NCBI GenBank assembly: GCA_028641055.1
Contig: CM054062.1
Span: 239,602,528 to 239,666,527, forward strand
DNA from: Alopecurus myosuroides
Taxonomy: Eukaryota > Streptophyta > Magnoliopsida > Poales > Poaceae
Direction: 5' to 3'
DNA: 64,000 bases
Positions 46,472 through 55,901 of the stretch are shown here, piece by piece. The notes under the pieces are model-generated. The model made no database searches, was not told the origin of the DNA, and worked only from the letters and a program-made list of their open reading frames with translations. The number at the start of each line of letters is the position of its first letter. The first letter of the stretch is position 1. The translations under genes and the position numbers were made by a program.

Positions 46472-47517
46472 GAAAACAGTCTTGATGGCTCCCAAGTGAA
46501 GAAGATCAATCGTAGTCTTCGATGGGAAGTATTACCCAAATTTGTAGTTCGACTCAGTGGGAACACAAGAATACCGGTGAGACTTTAGCAATTGGGACGT
46601 CACTCCCAACCACACCTGTGTATCAACAAACTTGCAGCGAGAGTGGTGAGTGTAATAATGCAGTGAAAGTAAACAAACAGAAAGTAAATGGAGAGCAAGT
46701 GTTTTCCCAGTTTTCACCGGAAAAGAGTGAAAGTAAACCAGAGACTAAAACGCAGGCATGAGGTGACAGCGGGGTGTTGCACGGATAAGATTGATCATGT
46801 AATAATGTTTTGCTAGCAGCGGGGCCTTTCTCTATCTCAGTTTTATGTAGGTGTGTGTTCCGTAAATTATTGTGCGTACTAACCAAGAGAATTTGCACAA
46901 AGCCTATTGTCCTACCTGCCCATTTCACCGGGGCCAATTTGGAACTACAGGTAATTAAGGTCTACCCTTTCGAATAGCCCGGACCAACGCATTAACACTC
47001 CATGAACACACATAATCCTCAAACTAGAACATATCCCCCTTGTTTTCCCTAGCTGTCACTTTAGGGTTCGCAGGTTCAACATAATAGCAGGTAATACACA
47101 TTGCAGATAGATACCAAACTCAAATATATGATGTAGCAATGTAAGTTCAGTACTGAAATCATGCCACTTGGGCCCTAGTAACAAGCATTAAGCCTAGCAA
47201 TAGTGCATCAACATAAGACATAAGAATTCTCAGGACAAACCCCTAGATCCCGCATACCGGGTAGCAATTACATGATCAATCTCATCCAAAACCCCTCACA
47301 CCTCACATGCCTACAGCAACTACTCACACATGGAGGGGGTGATGGAGCTCATGGTTGATGGAGATGATGGTGGTGATGATGATGGTGACGAAGCCCCTCG
47401 AATTCCACCTCAGGGGGTGAAATCCCGGATCAATCTGACTCCGAAATCGAAGATCATGGTGGCGGCGGCGCTCAGTTTCGCGAACAGCCCTCCCCTTCGA
47501 AACCCGTCAGTTTCTCG

Positions 47518-47526
47518 TATATATGG
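47518..47526 (-). promoter_or_regulatory. TATA box of the inner Athila LTR
   Basis: CATATATAC on the minus strand lies just after the GC-rich hairpin region. It is the only good TATA in the LTR. Confidence 0.55.
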
Positions 47527-47582
47527 AGGGGTACGTCGAAGACCTAGCCGGAGTGGGCCATCTGGGCCCAAAAGGGGTGACC

Positions 47583-47611
47583 CCACGCGGCCAAGGAATC
47601 TGGCCGTGTGT
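47583..47611. repeat. GC-rich hairpin in the 5' LTR
   Basis: CCACGCGGCCA and TGGCCGTGTG surround AGGAATC. It is nearly the same as the interior hairpin at 43346-43374. Confidence 0.6.
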
Positions 47612-47848
47612 GGGGCCCCCTTTTGGCCCTCGGGTGGCCCCCCGGCCCCATCTGGTGCTCATTCCCCTTCTTTTCCATAAAAAGTTACGTGGTTTTCGTC
47701 CCCTGTGAAAAGTCTTGCGAAAATAGACGGAAAGAAGACTTTTGCTAAAAACAGCGTCAGATTCTGCAGATTTATTCAATTATGGGGGACTCCGGAGAGA
47801 AATACGATGCAAAGTGCTTGGAAAAGTAGATGCATTTTGGGTGCATCA

Positions 47849-47853
47849 CCTAT
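47849..47853. repeat. Target-site duplication CCTAT (right)
   Basis: CCTAT directly follows the LTR end GTGCATCA at 47848. Confidence 0.9.
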
Positions 47854-50300
47854 CGAAAGGACTACCAAGTCACATACTTGATATTCATACAAGGATACTA
47901 TGGCGGATATAATGACTCATAGTCAATTTTCTGAAGTCAGGGCCCATCATTTGCTTCCTTTATAAGGTCCAGGTCCTTTTGTTGTCAAAACAACACTTTA
48001 CTCTTAAACCACAAGTTGGTCTAAGTACAAAGTTTTAGGACTTTCGTGGTTCAGTTCGCAAACTCATTCGAAGTATCTACAATCACATGTAGTGTCTTCA
48101 AATTAGTCAAAATAGGAACCCTGGAACAACTTCCAGTGATGCGCTACTCTTGACATGATAACGAAGATTCTCTAATCTCGTTGAGTTTGTAATGTGCTCC
48201 CACTCAGTTGTTTCGCAAGAACTACTTTCTCGAGAAATCAACCCTTTCTGACAAACAACATTTGTGTTTTGGTTTGGTGATAGGATAAATACCCAATGTT
48301 TTATTTGGGATAACCTTATAAACATATATTTATCCTATTTTGGTTGTAAACATTTTACACATGCTATGCATACCAAAACTTAAGAAAATGACAATTCGGG
48401 GCACTACCCAAACCATATCTTATATGTTGTCAATTTCAACGGATCATGATGGTTCTCTTTTCAGTGTAAAAGCGGTTGTCCTTAATGTATAAACTGCAAA
48501 ATTATAATGGCATTTTTATTTATCTTACCATGTCAAACAAGGTTTGATTTTTTTTCTCGAACACTCCATACTAATGTGGGGTAATTCGAGTTATATAAGT
48601 TGTAGAACAATTCTGCAACTTCTCAGATGTTTTGCTAAACTTGTAACTAAAACTTTATCCTTTATGATCCAATCATAAATACTTGATTATCTTTTTACAT
48701 TAATTTTTACTTCATATTAACAACCTTTTGAACCAATTCAAAATGTCAAACTCCGTTCTCTTTAAATAGATATACTCATATATCTACTCAAATCATCGAC
48801 ATAATTTTTATGAAGAAAAAATTAATCCACCATACATGACTACACATAATGGACTATATACATCAATATGTATAATCTCCAATAAATTAGTCGTCCATTC
48901 TACTTTGGCCTAAGAACGGAATTCTAGTCATCTTTTGGAAAAGGTCTCACAAGCGTCAATTTATTCAAAACAAAATGACTCCGGAAGTCCATCAATATGG
49001 AGTTCCTTCATGTTTTCCGTTCCGATATGAACTAAAATGGTGGTGTTACAATTTAAGTGAAACTCTTTTACGTCTTGCAACGTTTAGCATTTAGTCTTAT
49101 AGATGTTTACTTTACCAACATGATTTATATTAACATATCCATCAATTATGGAATATGGTCATAGTTTGAACAATCTCATTTGTTCTCACAAAAGACCAGA
49201 ATAAAATAACAACTTATTAAGTTCTTAAAATAAATCTTGAATGTTTGGTTCGATACGACAATGAACACAATAACACCTTATTACTGTTCTTGTCATAATC
49301 GATTCCACATCTATTACTAGTTTCTTTTAGGCCCTTGTATTTCTTGCATTGGGTTGCTTTGTATGACAACTCATACCAACCAATGTGGTATCAAAATACC
49401 CAAAAAATACTTTGTTAACTAGTAATACATCTATAACTTGTATATCAAGCATATACTCCTGAGCTGGACTTTTCCAGTTATCTTCTTTTCTTCCATATAT
49501 CTTTTTGTAATTCTATTTTCAATATTCCCTTTCCTTTACAGAAGAATCATTCAACATCAAACAATGCTAGTCTTACTAGCTCATTTTCTTTGGCGTGTTA
49601 GTCATTTACTAAAATCCATTGAGTCATACTTTGAGTTTGATTGTTCTACTAATATCACCATATTAATAGTATTCTTCTAGATTCCACTCTTAGCAATCTC
49701 CAAGTAAGGTAATCGACTTTACCCATACTTTTAATCCATCCCATCATATCAATTTTATGATTAAGCTACTATAGCTCGAAGGAAGGAATTTAGAGGATAA
49801 TTTTTAGCGCCCAATTTCTTGGAATATTCAAACGCCTAGCGTCTTTAATAATTTCATATATTAAGATAATATAAGCAAACATTGTCACGATAAATTGTAC
49901 TCAGTCATGTTGCCATAAATAAGTTTCTAGTTATCAATATATCTTTCATTTGATTGTTTCTGAAAACAACTCTTTTCAGTTCCTAAATCACCTTGATCAA
50001 CAAAACATTCTTTTGAAGATAAAGTAATATGGAAGCAACCATGACTCTAGATTCTAAGTAGGAATTAGTTGCTCTCTAGATCAATCAATAATTAATCATA
50101 TGGAGATAGGTAGGAAATACCGTAACTCTACAATAGGATTCAATTTTAAATTTCACTAATACGGTACCAATCTTAAATAATTTTTACCAGATCATAACAG
50201 TTATATCTCAATTAACAATCTAAGTGTAAGGTAGTTATGTGGATGCCAATGAATACTACAATTTGTGCAAATTCACTCTGATTGGTTGTTCATGATAAAT
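47854..50300 (-). pseudogene. Copia gag, protease, integrase and RT N-terminus, decayed
   Basis: On the minus strand a zinc-knuckle-like stretch ending in a CKKYKGLKE block is readable near 49400-49340. An integrase C-terminal stretch (TLGIYPITKPKHKCC, SERVDFSRK) is readable near 48310-48200. The rest is full of stops and shifts. The right limit towards the leader is approximate. Confidence 0.5.
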
Positions 50301-51410
50301 AAGTTCAAGTTAATTCAAAATTATGCCATGATCTCCCACTCAAAAACATCATCCCTCTTAGTCGTCTTTAGTGATTACACGAACCAAATTCACTACACCA
50401 AAAACCGATCATCACGTGAGATTATGTAGCTTCAAAGGCGAACATCGACATGTTGATCATATCATCCATATGACTCATACTTTACCTTTCGGTTACGTGT
50501 TACGAGGCCATGTCTGTACATGCTAGGCTCGCCACGTAGAACCGTAGTATTGTGTGTGTTTCAAGGCCATGTCTGTACATGCTAGGTTTGAAAACACCCG
50601 TTGTATGCGAATGTTGAGTCTGTCACACCCGATCATCACGTGGTGTCTCGAAACGACGAACTTTCTTAACGGTGCATACTTAAGGAAGAACACATTATTA
50701 TCTTGATATTAAGTGAGAGGGGTCATCTTATAATGCTACCGTCGCGATCTAAGCAAAATAAGATGCATAAAAGGATAAACATCACATGCATGGATAATGT
50801 GATATGATATATGGTCCTTCTTGCACTTGATCTCCATCTTGTGCATCATGGTATGATCTCCATCATTCCACCGGCGTGGCACCAAGGTTCGTGACACCTC
50901 CATCTTGATTGTCCATTACAACATATCACATGGATATGATATACAGCACGCAGGCCATAGAAATACGACAGCCATATGGCTACAACCGGTATGTCAATAA
51001 TTTACAAAAGATATCATCTCATACATAACGTTTGTAACATTGACCATATCACATCACATGCCCTACAAAAACAAGTTAGATGCCTCTAATTTATTTTTGC
51101 ATATTTTACGTGGCTTGGGCTTACGAGGATAGAACTGTTACAACCTATGTACAAGAGCCACAACGTTGATAACACATATTTTTAACAATCCTTTGTAGAT
51201 TAGATCTAAACTTTAGTAGGAGAAACGGACACCCCCTTAGTCACAAGTGAGACAATTCTCGCGTACATAGTACACGTAAACTTAGTCTAGGGCAGCTTCA
51301 TCCTACTATGCCACTAAGATCATAAAATACTCGAAGAGGCAAAAACATGATCATCAACGCCCACATACTCCTATGTGTTCTATCCGTACAAAATATCTAT
51401 GCATAGATCC
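50301..51410 (-). other. Leader of the Copia element
   Basis: This is non-coding sequence between the primer site and gag. It contains a direct repeat, AAGGCCATGTCTGTACATG, near 50551, with a close copy (GAGGCCATGTCTGTACATG) at about 50505. I recall this leader type from Angela-like wheat elements. No frame of note. Confidence 0.6.
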
Positions 51411-51423
51411 GGCTCTGATACCA
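51411..51423 (-). promoter_or_regulatory. Primer binding site of the Copia element (initiator Met tRNA)
   Basis: On the minus strand TGGTATCAGAGCC starts one base after the LTR end. It is a perfect plant initiator-Met site. Confidence 0.9.
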
Positions 51424-51424
51424 C

Positions 51425-53054
51425 TGAAGGGTACGTTGGATAGAAAACAAAAAATTTCCTACGCGCGATAAATCCGAATGGCCAAGATCTAATCTATGAG
51501 ATGAAAGGCAGTGGGGAGAAAGAGAGTCTTGAGATAACATACCCTCGAAGACTCAAAGTCGTATGAGATAAAATCTTGTTGTTGGTGTAGTCGTACTCAC
51601 GCCGATCCCGAGCGAGAAGAAGTGCACCGCAATCCTGCGGTGCCTCCGTAATCGGTCACACATTCAGCTCGATGAATACTTCCATTACCTCGATCCAGCG
51701 GGTAGCGGAAGTAGAGGATCCCCCGGAACTCCAGCAGCACGACGGCGTGGTGGTGGTGAAGAATCCCACGGTCAGGGCTTCGCCAAGCCGGATACCATGG
51801 AATGGAGCAGCGGGTGGAGGGAAAAGGAAGTGGGCAAGTGTGTGAAGAAGAGGGATCTCTCACCCTCCTTTTATAGGGGAGGGGGAGGCAGCCCAAGGGG
51901 GGTGCCCACCTCTTCCTCTCTTCATGTGAGTGGAAGCCCCACTCACACCCACTCATCCTCCCTTAATTTTCCACTTAGAAAATCCAAAGGTTTTTCTTTA
52001 ATAAATAAATAAAACATTTTTATTTCTTTATTTATATTTGTTAATTCCATTAACAAACATTTGCATGCAGCACATTGAATCATTTGTTAATTCTATTAAC
52101 AACCATTCGACGAAAAACCCCTTGAACTATTTCAATTTTCCCCGAAACAATTTCGGAGCTGCCCAAAACATTCTTCAGTATTCCGTATCCTCTCAAACGC
52201 TTCATTGAACCTTAAGTGTGTCACCCTACGGTTCGTGAATAATATAGACATGATCGAGACTCCTCTTCGATCAATAATCAACAGCGGGATCTGGAGATCC
52301 GTGATGACTCCTATATATTCAACGATGACTCTCGTGATCGTGTGAACCTTTCAACGTCGTAACGATTTCCTTTTGTCTCGTGATATTTTACTTGTCCAAG
52401 ATCCGATCATTGGTATCAACCATACCTTGTTTGATCTTGTTACCTGACAAGTACTCTTTTCTCGTTCCCGTGATATAACATCCTTGTGATCATATCACGT
52501 GCTTGCAAGCGGTGTCGATGTGATATCACCGAGAGGGCCCTGAGTATATCTCTCCGTCATATTGGATGGAAAAATCCCACTCTTGATCCATGAGCTTCAA
52601 CTAACACTTTCCGAATACCTAACGCCACCTTTATAGTCACCCTTTTATGGTGTGACGTTTGATGTCATCAAATATTCTTTCGGTATTAGTGATTAACATG
52701 ATCTCATGGTCTAAGGAACAATGTTACTCCGAATGTAAGACATAACAACAAAACTAAATGACTTGATCGTCTTGTTATACTTAGTTAGGGTCTAAGTTCA
52801 TCACGTCATTCTCCTAATGACATGACCCCGTTATTAACAACATCCAATGTCCATTATCAGCAAACCTTGATCATCTGTTAATCAACGATCTAGTTAAAAG
52901 AGAGGCTTCACTAGGGACGTTGGTTTGTTTATTAATCACACATGTATTAATGTTTCCGGTTAATACAATTCTAGAATGAGAAATAAAAATATATCATAAA
53001 CAAGGAATAACATAATAAACACTTTATTATTGCCTCTCGGGCATATTCCTTTCA
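51425..53054 (-). mobile_element. 5' LTR of the Copia element (1630 bp)
   Basis: On the minus strand it starts TGAAAGGAATATGCCC at 53054 and ends CGTACCCTTCA at 51425, next to the primer site. It is the pair of 35735-37381. Confidence 0.9.
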
Positions 53055-53059
53055 CATAC
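53055..53059. repeat. Target-site duplication CATAC (right)
   Basis: CATAC directly follows the LTR end CCTTTCA at 53054 and returns to the Tat sequence. Confidence 0.9.
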
Positions 53060-53287
53060 TGCAACTCGACTTCGCCCCAGAATACGAGGCCCTCCTACAC
53101 GGCATGCATGAAGATGGCGATTGCCTGCGGACTCACCCGATTGATGATATACGGAGACTCAAATCTTATCGTGCAACAGACGATGAAGGAGTGCAACGCT
53201 ATCGCAGATAACATGATCGCCTATTGCGACATGTACAATCTACTTGAAGGAAGTTTCAAAGGGTGCGAGCTGAAACATATCGCATGA
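53060..53287 (+). pseudogene. Tat second RNase H, C-terminal half
   Basis: It resumes the domain cut at 35734. QLDFAPEYEALLHG carries the catalytic Glu, with a short deletion before it compared with the usual Tat motif. After a frame change, LTRLMIYGDSNLIVQQ carries the next Asp, and CELKHIA ends at TGA 53285-53287. Confidence 0.7.
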
Positions 53288-54827
53288 TCAAGCAACGAGG
53301 AAGCAAACAAACTGGCGAATATAGGGTTGACAAACGCTCCTGTTCCACCAGGAATCTACTTTGAGAGAATAAGAAAACGATCAGTCAAGGTCAAAAGGCA
53401 AGCAGTGACACCCGCAGTAACAGAAACAGTGGCCATCCAGCTAATCTCCCTCATCGAGATCACCCACAACATCTCAAGGCAAGTTTTTCTGGTCGAGACA
53501 ACCTGGACACAGAAGTACCTCGACTACCTGACAAACAGGCAGCTCCCAGCAGACACTTGCGAGGCCAGACAGATAGTATGACGCAGCAAATCCTTTCGGG
53601 TGATCAAAGAAGAGCTATACAAGCAAAGCATATCAGGAGTACTCCAGAAGTGCATCGCACCCGAATATGGCAAAGAACTTCTCCGTGACATACACCAAGG
53701 CGACTACGGGCATCACGCAAGCTTTTTGAGCAATCCTGGGGAAAGCTTTTCGAGCAGGATTTTACTAGCTCACGACAGCCAGCGACGCCAAAGACCTCGT
53801 CGAGAAGTGCGACGCCTGCCAAAGATTCGCGCCCAAGCCACACGCACCGGTCACAGAGCTCCACATGATCGCCATCTCTTGGCACTTCGCTCAATGGGGG
53901 CTCGACATGGTAGGACCGTTGCGAAAATCAACACTCGGAGGACACACCCACTTGCTGGTCGCAGTAGATAAATTCACCAAATGGATAGAGGCCATGCCAG
54001 TCACGTCGCAGCATGCCGAGTGCGCCGTGAGATTCCTCGACTCCATCATGTGCAGGTTTGGTGTCCCACACAACATCATCACAGATAATGGGACCAACTT
54101 CACAGCCAAAGAAACCCACGACTTCTGCAAGGAAAAGGGGATAACTCTCAGCTTCGCCTCAGTAGCTCACCCGCAAACTAACGGCCAGGTCGGGCGATCT
54201 AACGGATTAGTTTCGGCTGGCCTAAAGAAGCGGCTACTCACTCGGCTACACCCAGCTGCAGGGCATTGTGCTGGAGAATTACCATCGGTGTTATGGAGCC
54301 TGCGAACAACACCAAATCGATCGACAAACTACACGCCATTTTTCATGGTATACGGAGATGAAGCCGTGATACCCGAAGACGTTAAGTTCAGAGCCCTACG
54401 AGTCGTCGCGTACAGCAAAGAAATCTCCAACAAGACACTCACAAAAGACGTGGACGCGCTGGATGAGATCAGGGACATCGCACTCGCCAGATCGGAAGTT
54501 TATCAGCAATCGCTGCGCAATCACCACAGTCGCCGCATACGCCAAAGATCTTTCGTGGTAGACGACTTGGTGTTGTGACTCAAGTAGAAAGAAGGACATA
54601 AGCTAGAGCCACCATGGGAAGGGCCCTTCATCATACATGAAGTTATCCCAGGAGGCTCTTATCGCTTGAAGAATACAAAGACAGGCGACATCTACTCCAA
54701 CCCGTGGAACATGGCGCATCTTCGCAAGTTCTACCCTTATGATTTCATCCCCTACTCGCAAGAAATAAGGCTGTACCAGCCACATTATAGCCCGAGCAAA
54801 TACATGGCTTTTCAGCCATCGCAATAA
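53288..54827 (+). pseudogene. Tat integrase, broken, catalytic Glu lost
   Basis: Linker frames (to the TGA near 53579) are followed by the zinc-binding region: GDYGHHAS (about 53700-53720), then, in another frame, CDACQRF (about 53810). The core has GLDMVGPL (Asp at 53904-53906) and IITDNGTNF (Asp at 54084-54086). At the exact D-35-E position (54192-54194) the codon is GGG, Gly, instead of Glu. The C-terminal part (WEGPFIIHEVIPGGSYRL, NPWNMAHLRKFYP) follows two more stops at 54576-54589 and ends at TAA 54825. It cannot catalyse strand transfer. Confidence 0.75.
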
Positions 54828-54984
54828 AAACATGGTTTCTCAACCATAGCTGCAAAGACTATACAATCGCACTTTTTATTTTTCTATTTTTTATTTACAT
54901 GCTAAAGGTCACACCCCAACACACGGGGGCTACACCAAACTGGAATCAGCAAAATCTTCGAGTGCTCACACTCGATGTAAAATT
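54828..54984 (+). other. Start of the Tat 3' untranslated region
   Basis: This is non-coding and AT-rich, with CATGGTTTCTCAACCATAGC-type short inverted repeats just after the integrase stop. No gene. Confidence 0.55.
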
Positions 54985-55102
54985 TTACAAGGTAACAAGG
55001 TACACACCTTATGAACACCTTAACCGATTAAACATACAAGGTCATAAGGTACACACCTTAACACACCTCAAAACTACAACATACAAGGTACATACACCTT
55101 AA
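54985..55102. repeat. Short tandem repeats with small hairpins in the Tat 3' region
   Basis: ACAAGGT and ACACACCTTA alternate. AAGGT/ACCTT hairpins lie at 54997-55010, 55046-55059 and 55085-55100, spaced about 40-50 bp apart with degenerate sequence between. Tat-group elements are known to carry hypervariable tandem repeats downstream of integrase. Confidence 0.65.
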
Positions 55103-55112
55103 AGATCTACAG

Positions 55113-55502
55113 CTATTGCCGACCAGCCGCCTCTTGAAGCAATAGCTCGGTCTCCGCCGCAGTCGGTCGAATAATCTGCTCCGCAGCAGGACGCATAGCC
55201 TCGTAATGAGGGACAAAATCTACACGTGATCCTCGGATGTCAGGGAGTCACGCCACAACATTGAAGTTAACCTCAGGATGCCAATAACGCACGCAGGTGA
55301 GCGCCACCTGAGCACCACAGCTGAGCTGCTGAAACACACACTCGCGAACATCCCCTACCTGACGGAATAGCCACAGCAAGTCACTCAAGCTATCCGGAAC
55401 AACACCGAAGGGGTAGAACGCCCGATGGACAGAAGCGAGACCCTCCCGACAGGATTCCATGAAAAGCTGCGCCTGACTCGCCCGATACTGCAGAGTGGCC
55501 AA
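55113..55502 (-). pseudogene. Antisense ORF downstream of Tat integrase
   Basis: A minus-strand ATG at 55502 opens 84 codons (ASQAQLFMESCREGLASVHRAF, PDSLSDLLWLFRQVGDVREC) to a TGA at 55248. The same frame then continues open for 44 codons with similar coding character (SRVDFVPHYEAMRPAAEQII) to TAG 55113. The single TGA looks like a later mutation. Extra antisense ORFs between integrase and 3' LTR are described in Tat/Grande-type elements; function unknown. The frame may have started further right, where the Tekay element now lies. Confidence 0.55.
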
Positions 55503-55833
55503 AACAAAACCTCGGCTACGGTCAGACTAGAAATTGCTCACGTGAGGGTTGGAGCTGCTGTAGAGGCCCCAAACCGGAAGGTTCAGAACCCCTCATATGC
55601 ATTCATTCACAATCCCAGAATAACCAGTTGTGAACAACATACGTAGTTGGCATACAGAATATATCATCCATTACACGAATATTAGAGTCTTACATAAATG
55701 GTCACATGACCAAGTTCTGGATAACTGTCACACAGGACAGACATTCAAAATAAACACAGCGGAAGACGACAAGCGTAGCGTAGTAGAACCCGAGTCACGC
55801 CTCATCCTACAGCCTACTGACTGGGAGACGATC

Positions 55834-55901
55834 CTAACTCGCAGGGCCATCAGCGTAGAACTCCTCCTCATAGAACTCCTCCTGGGGTGGCTCCTCATAG
55901 T
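55834..55901 (-). other. Acidic terminal exon-like segment in the Tekay LTR
   Basis: On the minus strand CTACTTATCAG is a good acceptor. From 55901 a frame beginning with split codon G|AC encodes Tyr, Glu, Phe and Asp-rich residues (YEEPPQEEFYEEEFYADG) and ends in TAG at 55836-55834. It is in phase with the donor at 59208; the spanned intron would be 3306 nt. Confidence 0.4.

Larger units (their letters stand above)
38785..47848 (-). mobile_element. Inner Athila-type element with gag-protease and a second ORF, no polymerase
   Basis: Complete minus-strand insertion of 9064 bp: LTRs of 1366 (5') and 1352 bp (3'), Asp-type primer site, purine tract and CCTAT target duplication. The interior holds two long intact frames, gag-protease (43715-46390) and an Athila ORF1-like protein (41769-42932), but no RT, RNase H or integrase. 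It is non-autonomous, yet its proteins look maintained. The LTRs differ little (three changes in the first 117 bases and one 15-bp indel noted). It is the innermost and hence youngest member of this nest. Confidence 0.9.
46483..47848 (-). mobile_element. 5' LTR of the inner Athila element (1366 bp)
   Basis: On the minus strand it starts TGATGCACCC at 47848. It is the pair of 38785-40136. The promoter region has the hairpin (47583-47611) followed by a TATATA box (47518-47526), so transcription should begin near 47490 and run to the left. Confidence 0.9.
35735..53054 (-). mobile_element. Copia retrotransposon (BARE/Angela-like), decayed, hosting an Athila element
   Basis: It has LTRs of 1647 and 1630 bp, an initiator-Met primer site beside the right LTR, a purine tract beside the left one, and CATAC on both sides. 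On the minus strand the fragments come in the order gag zinc-knuckle-like (about 49.4 kb), integrase C-terminus (about 48.2 kb), RT YVDD (about 38.3 kb). Integrase before RT is the Copia order. No long frame survives. The leader after the primer site resembles Angela-type elements from memory. The insertion 38785-47848 splits the RT. Confidence 0.85.
30580..55558 (+). mobile_element. Tat-type Gypsy retrotransposon, decayed, 3' end outside the window
   Basis: Order on the plus strand: 479-bp LTR, primer site, gag, protease, RT, RNase H, a second (archaeal-type) RNase H and integrase, then a long 3' region with an antisense ORF. The two RNase H domains and the antisense ORF are hallmarks of the Tat lineage. 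A Copia element (35735-53054) splits the second RNase H, and a Tekay element enters at 55559 before the 3' LTR is reached. Pol carries several in-frame stops and frameshifts, so the copy is dead. The candidate left target site is ATGGT (30575-30579); its partner is outside. Confidence 0.85.
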
